Counted from the first letter of the stretch, positions 37,068 through 45,944 are shown. The stretch is 64,000 bases of DNA from Trujillonella endophytica (GCF_019799905.1 NZ_JABGCI010000002.1:372001-436000); one strand, 5' to 3'. The notes: a model not told the origin generated them from the sequence alone. Made by a program: numbers and translations.

Positions 37068-37691
37068 TCAACCGCCGGCCCGCGCGATCCAGCGGCTCAG
37101 CACGCCGCCGGGGACGTCCTCGGCCAGGAGCGCGTAGCCGTGGTGGTCCCGCCAGTCCCCGTCGATGTCCAGGTAGCGCCGGAACAGGCCCTCGCGCCGG
37201 AACCCGAGCCGCTCCACCAGTCGCTGGCTGCGCTCGTTCTCCGGCCGGATGTCGGCCTGCAGCCGGTGCAGCCCGACCGGGCCGAAGGCGTGGTCGCACA
37301 CCAGGGCCACCGCCAGCGAGGCCATGCCGCGGCCGGCCACGGCGCTGTCCAGCCAGTAGCCGACGTTGCCCGAGCGCAGGGCGCCGCGGACGACGTTGTC
37401 GATCGTGACCTGCCCGGCCAGCCGACCCTCGACGCGGACGGTGAACGGCAGCGTCAGGCCGATGCGCGCCCGCTGCAGCACCCGGCGGCGCACCGAGCGG
37501 AAGGCCGCAGGCGTGTGCCGCTGGGCCCACGGCTGGCCGGCCGTGGGCTCCCAGCGGGTCAGCCAGTCCTCGTTGGCCAGCCGCACCCGGCTCCACTCGG
37601 CGGCGTCGGAGCGGCGCAGCGGGTGCAGCTCGACCGGCCCCCACCCCAGCGTCGCCGGCCAGCCGGGCCGGAGGACGGGGTCGCTGAGCAC
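37068..37691 (-). CDS. RimJ/RimL-type GNAT N-acetyltransferase
   Basis: 207 aa. GNAT core: VELHPLRRSDAAEWSRVR at the N terminus, GYWLDSAVAGRGMASLAV (acetyl-CoA P-loop Q/RxxGxG type, here AGRGMA) and HRLQADIRPENERSQRLVERLGFRREG. RimJ/RimL members acetylate protein N termini, but many relatives have other substrates. GTG start at 37691, 7 bp after the glp stop, so cotranscribed with glp. The galU-glp-GNAT-glpR order is conserved in actinobacteria. Confidence 0.9.
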   Translation of the reverse strand: MLSDPVLRPGWPATLGWGPVELHPLRRSDAAEWSRVRLANEDWLTRWEPTAGQPWAQRHTPAAFRSVRRRVLQRARIGLTLPFTVRVEGRLAGQVTIDNVVRGALRSGNVGYWLDSAVAGRGMASLAVALVCDHAFGPVGLHRLQADIRPENERSQRLVERLGFRREGLFRRYLDIDGDWRDHHGYALLAEDVPGGVLSRWIARAGG

Positions 37692-37698
37692 GACGTCC

Positions 37699-39093
37699 TC
37701 AGCCCCCGAGCAGCAGCGGCATGACGGTGACCAGCCCGCCGGCCGCCACCTCGGTGACGTCCTCGTCCACCACGATCAGGCAGTTGGCGCGGGCCATGCG
37801 GGCCAGCATCGCCTCGTCGCCGTCGCCCAGCGGCTCGACCACGTACCCGCCGTCGGGGTGGCGCATGACCTGACCGTGCAGGTACTGCCGGTAGCCCAGG
37901 GGCGAGTAGACCGGCTGGGCCGCGATCGCCTGCACGGTGCGGCGGAACAGCTGGCGCTTGCCCAGCATCAGCCGGATCGCGGGGCGGACGAACACCTCGA
38001 AGGCCACCAGCGCCGCCACCGGCTCCCCGGGCACGATGATGACCGGCACCTGCTCCCGGCCGATCCGGCCGAAGGCCTGCACGGGCCCGGGGTACATCGT
38101 CACGGGACGGAACCGGACGTCGCCGAGCGCGCCCAGCGCCTCGCGGACCGCGTCGCCCTCGTCGGCGAAGGTGCCCGAGATCAGCACGAGGTCGCTGCGC
38201 AGGGTCTGGCTCTCCAGGACCTCCGACAGGCGGCGGGGGTCGGCCGGCACGATGCCCGACCGGTAGGCGTCGGCCCCGGCGTCGCGGGCGGCGGCGGCCA
38301 GCGCGTAGCTGTTGACGTCGACGGCCTGGCCCGGCGCCGGGTCGGTGGTGATGTCGACGAGCTCGCCCCCACCGGAGAGGATGCCGACCCGCGGCCGCGG
38401 CCGGACCAGCACCCGCTCGCGGCCGACGGCGGCCAGCAGGCTGATCTGCGCCGGACCGATCGGCGTCCCGACGGCGACCGCGGGGGTGCCCGAGGCGACG
38501 TCGTCCCCGGCGCGGCGGACGTACCCGCCCGGCCCCACCGGCGCCTGCACGGTCACGGTGACCACGCCCCGGTCGGTCCAGACGGCCGGGACGACGACGT
38601 CGGCGCCCCCGGGCAGCAGCGCGCCGGCGGCCACCTTCTGCGCCAGGCCCGGGCCGATGGAGGAGGGATCGGCCGACCCGGCCGTGCTCTCCCCCACCAC
38701 GGACAGCTGGACCGGCGCCTCGGGCGTCGCCCGCGCCACGTCGTCGCTCCGGGCGGCGTAGCCGTCGAGCGCCGCCTGGTCGTAGGCGGGCAGCGCCCGC
38801 TTGCTGACGACCTCCTCGGCGCACAGCAGCCCCTGCGCGTCGAGCACGGCGAGCTCGATCGCGTCGGGCTGGGGCACCGCGGCGAGGATCTCGTCCAGGT
38901 GCTGCTCGACGGTGCGCGGCAGCGTGGGCTCGGGCGCCGCGGGCGGCGGCGGAACCGCCGTCGGGTCGATCTGCGCCGTGTGCTGCACCCCGCCCCGCGC
39001 GTCGGCACGCACGGCCCCCGACCGCAGGTCGAGCGCCGTGGTCTCCCGGTGCTGCCGCACGGTCGGCCCGGCGCTGTCGTCGTCCACACCCAT
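37699..39093 (-). CDS. glp: Gephyrin-like molybdotransferase Glp (MoeA family)
   Basis: 464 aa. MoeA/gephyrin E-domain: AYDQAALDGYAARSDDV (MoeA DGYA motif), RRAGDDV, GRERVLVRPRPRVGILSGGGELV, ISGTFADEGDAV and PGEPVAALVAFEVFVRP, then domain IV. N-terminal extension of about 55 residues. Many actinobacteria use this paralog in cell division: Glp binds FtsZ and the membrane receptor GlpR, whose gene is two positions away. The enzymatic MoeA role is not excluded. Start ATG at 39093; no strong SD. Forms the operon galU-glp-GNAT. Confidence 0.88.
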   Translation of the reverse strand: MGVDDDSAGPTVRQHRETTALDLRSGAVRADARGGVQHTAQIDPTAVPPPPAAPEPTLPRTVEQHLDEILAAVPQPDAIELAVLDAQGLLCAEEVVSKRALPAYDQAALDGYAARSDDVARATPEAPVQLSVVGESTAGSADPSSIGPGLAQKVAAGALLPGGADVVVPAVWTDRGVVTVTVQAPVGPGGYVRRAGDDVASGTPAVAVGTPIGPAQISLLAAVGRERVLVRPRPRVGILSGGGELVDITTDPAPGQAVDVNSYALAAAARDAGADAYRSGIVPADPRRLSEVLESQTLRSDLVLISGTFADEGDAVREALGALGDVRFRPVTMYPGPVQAFGRIGREQVPVIIVPGEPVAALVAFEVFVRPAIRLMLGKRQLFRRTVQAIAAQPVYSPLGYRQYLHGQVMRHPDGGYVVEPLGDGDEAMLARMARANCLIVVDEDVTEVAAGGLVTVMPLLLGG

Positions 39094-39128
39094 CACGACC
39101 GTCGATGCTCCCCCCTGGGGGCCGCCGG

Positions 39129-40046
39129 TCAGGCCTGCGACGCGCCCTCGGGGGGCAGCTCGGCCACGAACTCGGTGAGCCAGGCGCGCAGCGGCGGGCC
39201 CAGGTCGTCGCGCTCGACGGCCAGCCGGACCACCGCCTTGAGGTAGTCCAGCTTGTCGCCGGTGTCGTAGCGGCGGCCGTCGAAGACGACGCCGTGCACC
39301 GGTTCGCCGCGCTCCACGAGGGTGGCCAGCGCGTCGGTCAGCTGGATCTCCCCGCCGCGGCCGGGGGCGGTCTCCCGCAGCACCGCGAAGACCTCCGGGG
39401 CCAGCACGTAGCGGCCGATGATGGCCAGGCTGCTCGGCGCCTCCTCGACGGGCGGCTTCTCGACCAGGCCGGTGATCGTCACGACGCCCTCCTGGGCGTC
39501 CTCCCGGATCGCGACCGCGCCGTACTTGTCGATGTTCTCCCGGCCGACGTCCAGCAGGGCGACGACGCAGCCGCCGTGCTCGGCCTGCACCGCGAGCATC
39601 TCCTCGAGCAGGTGGTCGCGGGCGTCGATCAGGTCGTCGCCCAGCAGGACGGCGAACGGCTCGTCGCCGACGAACGCCGCGGCCTGCAGGACGGCGTGCC
39701 CGAGACCGCGGGCCTCCCCCTGGCGGACGAAGTGCACCTGGGCGACGTCGGTGGACGCGTGGACGGCCTCCAGCCGGCCCGCGTCGCCCTTCTCCTCCAG
39801 CTTGGCCTCGAGCTCCGGCACCCGGTCGAAGAAGTCCTCGATCGCCGCCTTGTTGCGGCCGGTGACCATCAGCACCTCGGCCAGCCCCGCGCGGGCGGCC
39901 TCCTCGACGATGTACTGCAGGGCCGGCCGGTCCACGACGGGCAGCAGCTCCTTGGGCACGGCCTTGGTCGCGGGCAGGAAGCGGGTGCCCATCCCGGCGA
40001 CGGGGATGACGGCCTTGCGCGCGGCACGGGGGCTCGGGCTGGACAT
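39129..40046 (-). CDS. galU: UTP-glucose-1-phosphate uridylyltransferase
   Basis: 305 aa. Makes UDP-glucose. Nucleotidyltransferase signatures: IPVAGMGTRFLPATKAVPKE, PALQYIVEEAARAG, VHFVRQGEARGLGHAVL, LLGDDLID and EKPPVEEAPS, GRRYDTGDKLDYLKA. Start ATG at 40046. 35 bp separates it from glp. Supplies UDP-sugars for the exopolysaccharide and glycan genes elsewhere in the window. Confidence 0.96.
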   Translation of the reverse strand: MSSPSPRAARKAVIPVAGMGTRFLPATKAVPKELLPVVDRPALQYIVEEAARAGLAEVLMVTGRNKAAIEDFFDRVPELEAKLEEKGDAGRLEAVHASTDVAQVHFVRQGEARGLGHAVLQAAAFVGDEPFAVLLGDDLIDARDHLLEEMLAVQAEHGGCVVALLDVGRENIDKYGAVAIREDAQEGVVTITGLVEKPPVEEAPSSLAIIGRYVLAPEVFAVLRETAPGRGGEIQLTDALATLVERGEPVHGVVFDGRRYDTGDKLDYLKAVVRLAVERDDLGPPLRAWLTEFVAELPPEGASQA

Positions 40047-40065
40047 GGCCGGGAGCGTAGCCAGC

Positions 40066-40071
40066 TAGCCT
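40066..40071 (+). promoter_or_regulatory. -10 element (TAGCCT) for leaderless cyclo-ligase gene
   Basis: TAGCCT ends 6 nt before the GTG at 40078, no SD precedes the start, so a leaderless transcript is likely. The region is shared with divergent galU. Confidence 0.5.
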
Positions 40072-40077
40072 GCGCCG

Positions 40078-40671
40078 GTGACTCCCCCCGACCAGGTCGG
40101 TGCGGCCAAGGCCGACCTGCGGGCACGGCTGTGGGACCGGCGCCGGGCGCGGCCCCTGCCCGAGCGCGCGACCGCGGCGGCGGCGGTCACCTCCGCGTTG
40201 CTCCGCGGTCTCTCCGGCGTCCGGGCCGTGGCGGCCTTCTGTCCCGACGAGTTCGAGCCGGGCCACGGGCGGCTCCCCGCGGCCTTCACCCAGCTGGGCA
40301 CCCGCGTGCTGCTGCCGGTGGTCGCCGACGGCGACCCGGAGCTGCGCTGGGCGGTCGACACCGGGCGGCTGGCGCCGGGCCGGTACGGGCTGATGGAGCC
40401 GCTGGGCCCCCGGCTGGGGCCGACCGCGATCGGGACGGCGGAGGCGGTCGTCGTGCCCGCGGTCGCGGTGGACCGCTCGGGGGTGCGGCTGGGCCGCGGG
40501 GGCGGCTTCTACGACCGGGCCCTGGTGCACGCCCGCCCGGGCGCGCTCCTGGTCGCCGTCGTGTTCGACGAGGAGTTCGTCGACGAGCTGCCCGCCGAGC
40601 CGCACGACCGGCGGGTCGGCGTCGTGGTGACCCCCTCCGGCGGCTGGCAGGCGCTACCCGCCGGTTCCTGA
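40078..40671 (+). CDS. 5-formyltetrahydrofolate cyclo-ligase
   Basis: 197 aa. Signature LGRGGGFYDRAL plus AKADLRARLWDRRRARP at the N terminus and VVVPAVAVDRSGVRLG. Converts 5-formyl-THF to 5,10-methenyl-THF using ATP. GTG start at 40078, leaderless. Divergent from galU, and the pairing galU/5-FCL is conserved in actinobacteria. Confidence 0.94.
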   Translation: MTPPDQVGAAKADLRARLWDRRRARPLPERATAAAAVTSALLRGLSGVRAVAAFCPDEFEPGHGRLPAAFTQLGTRVLLPVVADGDPELRWAVDTGRLAPGRYGLMEPLGPRLGPTAIGTAEAVVVPAVAVDRSGVRLGRGGGFYDRALVHARPGALLVAVVFDEEFVDELPAEPHDRRVGVVVTPSGGWQALPAGS

Positions 40672-40711
40672 GACCGTGGCCCCAGCCCATCCCGGCGCCT
40701 GGGGAGTGCCC

Positions 40712-42046
40712 GTGTCACCCGAGATCGTCTCGATCCTGGCCCTCGTCGCGATCTTCGCGATCGCGACCGTCCTGCCGATCAACATGGGGGCGCTCGCGTT
40801 CGTCGCCGCGTTCCTGGTGGGGACGCTGTCGGTCGGGATGACCACCGACGAGATCCTCGGCGGCTTCCCCGCCGAGCTCGTGGTGACCCTGATCGGGGTC
40901 ACCTACCTGTTCGCGATCGCGCAGAACAACGGCACGGTCGACCTGATGGTCCGGGGCGCGGTCCGGATGGTCGGCGGCCGCGTCGCGGCGATCCCGTGGG
41001 TCATGTTCGCGGTCACCGCCCTGCTCACCGCGATCGGTGCGCTCTCCCCGGCGGCGGTGGCGATCATCGCCCCGATCGCGCTGGGGTTCGCCGCGCGGTA
41101 CGGGATCAACCCGCTCCTGATGGGCATGATGGTCGTGCACGGCGCGCAGGGCGGCGGGTTCTCCCCGATCAGCGTCTACGGCGTCACCGTGAACACGATC
41201 GTCGAGGACGAGGGGCTGCCCAGCAGCCCGATCACGGTCTTCCTGGCCAGCCTGTTCTTCAACCTCGCCATCGCGGTGGTGCTCTTCGTGCTCTTCGGCG
41301 GGCGCTCCCTGCTCAGCCGCCGGGTGGACGCGCACGCCGCGGTACCGGCCGAGCACGCGCACGGCGCGGAGGTGCGCGGGCACGGGGCCGGCACCGGTCC
41401 CGCCGTCGGGGGCGAGGGGGACGACGACGTCCTGCCGCACACCCCGCGCGTGACGCTCGAGCAGGTGCTCACGCTGGTCGGCCTGGCCACCGTCGCCGTC
41501 CTCGCGCTGGTCTTCGACCTCGACATCGGCCTGGTGTCGATCACGGTCGCCGTCGTGCTGGCGACGCTGTCGGCCCAGCAGCACAAGGGGGCGGTCACCC
41601 AGATCAGCTGGTCCACGGTGCTGCTCATCGCCGGGGTGCTCACGTTCGTGTTCGTGCTGCAGGAGGCCGGCACGATCGACTACGTCGGCGAGGCGGTCAC
41701 GGGGCTGGGCGTCCCGCTGGTCGTGGCGCTGCTCCTGGCCTACATCGGTGGGGTGGTGTCGGCCTTCGCGAGCTCGACAGCGATCATCGGTGTCGCCATC
41801 TCCCTCGCCGTCCCGTTCCTGCTCGCCGGGGACATCGGAGCGGTGGGGGTGGTGGTGGCGCTGTCCGTCGCCTCGACCATCGTCGACGTCAGCCCCTTCT
41901 CGACCAACGGCGCGCTGGTGCTGGCCAACGCGCAGGACGTCGACCGTGACCGCTTCTACAAGCAGCTGCTGGCCTACAGCGGCGTCGTCGTCACCGTCGG
42001 GCCACTGCTGGCCTGGCTGGTGTTCGTCGTGCCGGGCTGGCTCTAG
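40712..42046 (+). CDS. MatC/SLC13-like dicarboxylate permease
   Basis: About 444 aa, about eleven membrane helices. N-terminal EIVSILALVAIFAIATVLPINMGALAF matches the MatC_N type; IAQNNGTVDLMV and VSVYGVTVNTIVED follow; a His/Gly-rich hydrophilic loop (DAHAAVPAEHAHGAEVRGHG) separates halves; C-terminal ASSTAIIGVAISLAVPFL and DVSPFSTNGALVLANA. Such carriers import malonate or other dicarboxylates. GTG at 40712 with GGGGAG 5 nt upstream. The downstream CoA transferase and carboxyltransferase support an uptake-activation-decarboxylation or carboxylation pathway; the substrate is inferred. Confidence 0.82.
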   Translation: MSPEIVSILALVAIFAIATVLPINMGALAFVAAFLVGTLSVGMTTDEILGGFPAELVVTLIGVTYLFAIAQNNGTVDLMVRGAVRMVGGRVAAIPWVMFAVTALLTAIGALSPAAVAIIAPIALGFAARYGINPLLMGMMVVHGAQGGGFSPISVYGVTVNTIVEDEGLPSSPITVFLASLFFNLAIAVVLFVLFGGRSLLSRRVDAHAAVPAEHAHGAEVRGHGAGTGPAVGGEGDDDVLPHTPRVTLEQVLTLVGLATVAVLALVFDLDIGLVSITVAVVLATLSAQQHKGAVTQISWSTVLLIAGVLTFVFVLQEAGTIDYVGEAVTGLGVPLVVALLLAYIGGVVSAFASSTAIIGVAISLAVPFLLAGDIGAVGVVVALSVASTIVDVSPFSTNGALVLANAQDVDRDRFYKQLLAYSGVVVTVGPLLAWLVFVVPGWL

Positions 42047-42064
42047 ACCGATCGGAGACCGCCC

Positions 42065-43291
42065 GTGCCCGGACCGCACAACGGGCCCCTCGAGGGCGTC
42101 CTCGTCGTGGACCTGACCCGCGCCCTCGCCGGCCCGCACGCCGGGATGATGCTCGGCGACCTCGGCGCCCGCGTGATCAAGGTGGAGAACCCCGGAACCG
42201 GGGACGACACCCGCGGCTGGGGGCCGCCGTTCGTGCAGCCCGACCCTGCCCGGGGCGGCGGGGCGGGTGGCGACGCGGACCGGGAGTCCACCTACTTCCT
42301 GTCGGCCAACCGCAACAAGGAGTCGATCACCCTCGACCTCAAGGACCCCGGCGACAAGGCGCTGCTGCGCGAGCTGATCCGCCGCGCCGACGTCCTGCTG
42401 GAGAACTTCCGCCCCGGCACGCTGGCCCGGCTGGGCTTCGGCACCGACGTGCTGGCCGAGCTCAACCCGCGGCTGGTGACGCTGGCGATCAGCGGCTTCG
42501 GCCACGACGGGCCCGAGGGCGGTCGCGCCGGGTACGACCAGATCGCCCAGGGCGAGGCCGGGCTGATGTCGCTGACCGGCTCGGGCCCCGACGACCCGCA
42601 GCGGGTGGGCGTCCCGATCGGCGACCTGCTGGCCGGCATCTACGGCGCCTACGGGGTGCTCGCCGCGCTGCTGGACCGCGAGCGGACCGGCCGCGGCCAG
42701 GTGGTGCGCACGTCGCTGCTCGCGGCGATCGTCGGCGTGCACGCCTTCCAGGGGACGGCGTGGACGGTGGGCGGCCAGGTGAACCGCGCGCAGGGCAACC
42801 ACCACCCCTCGATCGCGCCGTACGGGCTGTTCCGCTGCGCCGGCGGGAGCGTGCAGCTCTCCTGCGGCTCGGAGTCGCTGTGGCGGCGGCTGTGCGCCGA
42901 GTTCGGGCTGGACGCCGAGGCGCCGGGCCTGGCCACCAACGGCGACCGGGTGGGCAACCGCGAGCGGGTCATCGCGCTGCTGGAGGAGACCTTCGCCGGC
43001 ATCGACGCCCCGACGCTGCTCGCCCGGCTGGACGCGGCCGGCATCCCGGCGGGCAAGGTGCGCACGCTCGACGAGGTCTACGGCTGGGACCAGACGCTCT
43101 CCCAGGGGCTGCTGGTCGACGTCGACCACGCCACGCTCGGTCCCCTGCAGCTCCCCGGCCCACCGCTGCGCTTCTTCACCCCCGGCGCGGACGGCGAGAC
43201 CGAGACCACCCGCCGCGACCACGCCGCTCCCCCGGTGCTCGGCGCGTCAGACTCGCAGCTCCGCGCCTGGCTGACCGAGGGGAACACATGA
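42065..43291 (+). CDS. CaiB/BaiF (class III) CoA transferase
   Basis: 408 aa. Signatures: LVVDLTRALAGPHAGMMLGDLGARVIKVE, catalytic Asp of GYDQIAQGEAG (D158), RVGVPIGDLLAGIYG and LDAAGIPAGKVRTLDEV. Transfers CoA between carboxylic acids through a covalent Asp anhydride. GTG at 42065 with GGAG 7 nt upstream; the gene starts 19 bp after the transporter stop, and its stop overlaps the next start (ATGA). Activates the imported acid. Confidence 0.93.
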   Translation: MPGPHNGPLEGVLVVDLTRALAGPHAGMMLGDLGARVIKVENPGTGDDTRGWGPPFVQPDPARGGGAGGDADRESTYFLSANRNKESITLDLKDPGDKALLRELIRRADVLLENFRPGTLARLGFGTDVLAELNPRLVTLAISGFGHDGPEGGRAGYDQIAQGEAGLMSLTGSGPDDPQRVGVPIGDLLAGIYGAYGVLAALLDRERTGRGQVVRTSLLAAIVGVHAFQGTAWTVGGQVNRAQGNHHPSIAPYGLFRCAGGSVQLSCGSESLWRRLCAEFGLDAEAPGLATNGDRVGNRERVIALLEETFAGIDAPTLLARLDAAGIPAGKVRTLDEVYGWDQTLSQGLLVDVDHATLGPLQLPGPPLRFFTPGADGETETTRRDHAAPPVLGASDSQLRAWLTEGNT

Positions 43292-44805
43292 GTGGCACCG
43301 ACGCCCGCACGCTCCGCGACCGGGTCCTGGACCCGGGGTCGTGGGTGTCGTGGGACGCGCCGATCCCGGTCCGCGACGTCGACCCCGAGTACGCCGACGA
43401 GCTGGTCCGGGCCGCGGAGAGGAGCCGCCAGGACGAGTCGATCATCACCGGCGAGGGGCTGCTGCGCGGCCGCCGCGTCGCCGTCGTCGCCGGGGAGTTC
43501 GGCTTCCTCGCCGGCTCGATCGGTGTCGCCGCAGCCGAGCGGCTGATCGCCGCGGTGGAGCGCGCCACGGAGGAGGGGCTGCCCCTGCTGGCCGCTCCTG
43601 TCTCCGGGGGTACACGGATGCAGGAGGGCACGGTCGCCTTCCTGCAGATGATCGGCATCACCGCCGCGATCGCCCGGCACAAGGAGGCCGGGCTGCCCTA
43701 CCTGGTCTACCTCCGGCACCCCACCTTCGGCGGCGTGCTCGCCTCGTGGGGGTCGCTGGGCCACGTGACGATCGCCGAGCCCGGTGCCTCGATCGGCTTC
43801 CTCGGCCCGCGGGTCTACCAGGCGCTCTACGGCGAGCCGTTCCCCGAGGGGGTGCAGACCGCCGAGCACCTGTCGGAGATGGGGCTCATCGACGCCGTCG
43901 TCCCGCACGAGCAGATCGCCGACGTCGCCGACCGGGCGCTGCGGGTGCTCGCCGCCCGCCGGACCTGGCACCAGGACGTCGCCGGCGCCGAGCGCCCGAC
44001 GCCCGAGGACGGCACCGACGCCGACGACCCCGAGGACGGGCGGACGGCCTGGGACTCGGTGACCGCCAGCCGTCGTGAGGACCGGCCCGGCGTCCGGCGG
44101 CTGCTGCGGACCGCGGCCACCGACGTCGTCGGCCTGTCGGGCACCGGCGCCGGGGAGAAGGACCCCGGCCTGCTGCTGGCGCTGGCCCGCTTCGGCGGGG
44201 CGCCCTGCGTGGTGCTCGGCCAGGACCGGCGCGGGCAGTCGCTGTCGGCGCCCCTGGGCCCGGCGGCGCTGCGGGAGGCCCGGCGGGGCATGCGGCTGGC
44301 CGCGGAGCTGCGGCTGCCGCTGGTCACGCTCATCGACACCCCGGGTGCGGCGCTGTCGCAGGAGGCCGAGGAGGGCGGGCTGGCCGCCGAGATCGCCCGG
44401 TGCCTGCAGGACCTCGTGATGCTGAAGGCGCCGACGATCGCCGTGCTGCTCGGGCAGGGCACCGGCGGCGGGGCGCTGGCCCTGGTGCCGGCCGACCGCG
44501 TGCTCTCGGCGGCCAACGGCTGGCTGGGCCCGCTGCCGCCCGAGGGGGCCAGCGTGATCGTGCACCGCACCGTCGACCGGGCCGACGAGATGGCGGCCCA
44601 CCAGGGCGTGCGGGCGACCGACCTCTGGCGGGCCGGCATCGTCGACCGCGTGGTGCCCGAGCGGCCCGACGCCGCCGACGAGCCGCAGGAGTTCTGCCTG
44701 CGGCTGGGCCGGGTGCTCGGCGAGGAGCTGGCCGGCCTGCTGGGCCGGGACGACAACGAGCGCTTCCGCAGCCGCCTGCACCGGTACCGCCACCTCGGCC
44801 GCTAG
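43288..44805 (+). CDS. Fused carboxyltransferase (AccD/AccA-like) protein
   Basis: 505 aa. Beta-like half (residues about 40-250): GRRVAVVAGEFGFLAGSIG, SGGTRMQEGTVAFLQM, LVYLRHPTFGGVLASWGSLG and GFLGPRVYQALYGEPFPEG. Alpha-like half (about 270-490): LIDTPGAALSQEAEEGGLA, LLGQGTGGGALALVPAD. The Cys4 zinc ribbon of AccD is absent. Such single-chain carboxyltransferases handle acyl-CoA/biotinyl-carrier reactions, and here probably act with a biotin subunit encoded elsewhere. No biotin carboxylase is in the window. Start ATG overlaps the CoA transferase stop. Confidence 0.88.
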   Translation: MSGTDARTLRDRVLDPGSWVSWDAPIPVRDVDPEYADELVRAAERSRQDESIITGEGLLRGRRVAVVAGEFGFLAGSIGVAAAERLIAAVERATEEGLPLLAAPVSGGTRMQEGTVAFLQMIGITAAIARHKEAGLPYLVYLRHPTFGGVLASWGSLGHVTIAEPGASIGFLGPRVYQALYGEPFPEGVQTAEHLSEMGLIDAVVPHEQIADVADRALRVLAARRTWHQDVAGAERPTPEDGTDADDPEDGRTAWDSVTASRREDRPGVRRLLRTAATDVVGLSGTGAGEKDPGLLLALARFGGAPCVVLGQDRRGQSLSAPLGPAALREARRGMRLAAELRLPLVTLIDTPGAALSQEAEEGGLAAEIARCLQDLVMLKAPTIAVLLGQGTGGGALALVPADRVLSAANGWLGPLPPEGASVIVHRTVDRADEMAAHQGVRATDLWRAGIVDRVVPERPDAADEPQEFCLRLGRVLGEELAGLLGRDDNERFRSRLHRYRHLGR

Positions 44806-44815
44806 CGGCTGCGCC

Positions 44816-44836
44816 GGGATCAGGTGACCTGATCCC
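44816..44836. repeat. 21-bp palindrome after the carboxyltransferase gene
   Basis: gggatcaggt-g-acctgatccc is a perfect palindrome 10 bp after the stop codon, immediately followed by a second hairpin. Confidence 0.6.
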
Positions 44837-44840
44837 GCAG

Positions 44841-44874
44841 CGTCCTCCCGCACCGCAGACGGTGCGGGAGGACG
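44841..44874. terminator. 14-bp terminator hairpin closing the MatC operon
   Basis: cgtcctcccgcacc (44841-44854) pairs with ggtgcgggaggacg (44861-44874) with a 6-nt loop; gcag/ctgc extend the stem with a bulge. Tandem hairpins here indicate a strong transcription stop. Confidence 0.8.
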
Positions 44875-44952
44875 CGCTGCGGTGAGGGCGTCAGTTCCTG
44901 CGCGCACCGGAGTCCAACCTCCGGCACCTGCCCTGCCCGAGAGGACGACCCC

Positions 44953-45328
44953 GTGCGCGATCCCGCCGTCGACCGGCTGCTCGCCGCTCTCCCCACCCGA
45001 TGGTCGCGGCGGTGGGGCGCCTGCGCGCCGCCGTCCTGGACTCCGACGGCGGGCTCACCGAGGTCGTGAAGTGGAACGCGCCCAGCTTCCGCTTCGCCGG
45101 GGAGGACCGGTCACCTTCACCCTGTCGAGGCCCGACCGGGTCCTGCTGGTCCTCCACCGCGGCGCCCGCCGCCGGTCGGACGCGGACACGTTCTCCTTCG
45201 ACGACCCGGCCGGCCTGCTCGCGTGGCCGTCGCCGGACCGCGGCGTCCTCACCTTCCGCGAGGAGGCCGCGATGGACGCGGCCACCCCCGCCGTGCTCGA
45301 CCTCGTCGCGCGCCGGGTCCGGGCCTAG
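44953..45328 (+). pseudogene. DUF1801-type protein, two frameshifts
   Basis: Three pieces of one protein read in different frames: VRDPAVDRLLAALPT from the GTG at 44953 (frame 1), then MVAAVGRLRAAVLDSDGG..VVKWNAPSFRFAGEDR from 45000 (next frame), then VTFTLSRPDRVLLVLHRG..DTFSFDDPAGLLAWPSPDRGV..RRVRA (third frame, stop 45326-45328). The blocks line up end to end with DUF1801 proteins (KW.xPSF, DRVLLVFHRG, FDDP.GLL.WP.PDRG). The net shift is one missing base at about 44990-45000 and one at about 45105-45112 (CGGTCACC). Either a decayed gene or two sequencing errors. Confidence 0.75.
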
Positions 45329-45824
45329 CGCTCCGGGCCGGCGTCGGCGCCGTGCTCGACCCGCAGGCTGTGGTCGGGGTCGAGGCGCTCCAGCACCCGC
45401 TCGAGCGCCTCGGCCAGCACCCGCGTCTGCTCCGCCGACATCGGGTCGAAGAGGGCCTGGCGGACCGCCTCGACGTGACCGGGAGCCACCTGCCGGACGA
45501 CGTCCCACCCCGCGTCGGTGAGGACGGCGAGGTTGCCGCGGCCGTCCTCGGTCGCCCGCTCGCGCCGCACCCAGCCGCGCTCCTCCAGGCGGCCGACGGT
45601 GTGCGACAGCCGGCTCTGCGTCTGGTTCGCGCGGCGGGCCAGGTCGCTCATCCGCCGGGCCGGCCCGGCGCCTCGGAGAGCATCGCCAGCACGACGTACG
45701 CCGCGTGGCTGAGGGCGGCGTCGCGCTGCAGCTGGGCGTCGAGGACCCGCGGCACCAGCTCGCTCACGCTGAGCCAGGCACGCCAGGCGCGTTGCTGCTC
45801 GTCGTCCAGCCACCGGGTCGCCAC
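45325..45824 (-). pseudogene. MarR-family regulator, frameshifted
   Basis: Two overlapping frames make one MarR protein: from the GTG at 45824, VATRWLDDEQQRAWRAWLSV..AAYVVLAMLSEAPGR (helices 1-3) ending at TGA 45650-45648, and a second frame from about 45651, MSDLARRANQTQSRLSHTVGRLEERGWV..VRRERATEDGRGNLAVLT, which carries the winged HTH. The frame changes in gccgggccggcccggcgg. If real, the regulator is inactive; if a translated ATGA-coupled split, two short proteins result. Its 3' end overlaps the DUF1801 pseudogene stop. Confidence 0.72.
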
Positions 45825-45944
45825 CCGCCGACCGTACGGCCGAGCCCTCGGAACGGTTCCGTGGACGCGGCCCGTGCGCCCTCGGGGAGCTCGGTGTCGA
45901 CGAGGTCGTGGCCGGCACGAGACTGCGCGGTCAGCGGTCAGCGG

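Noticed and set aside
40715..43222. Minus-strand open frame of 835 codons over the MatC operon
   Set aside because: His/Arg/Asp-rich shadow frame. The plus-strand genes have clear families and SD sites.
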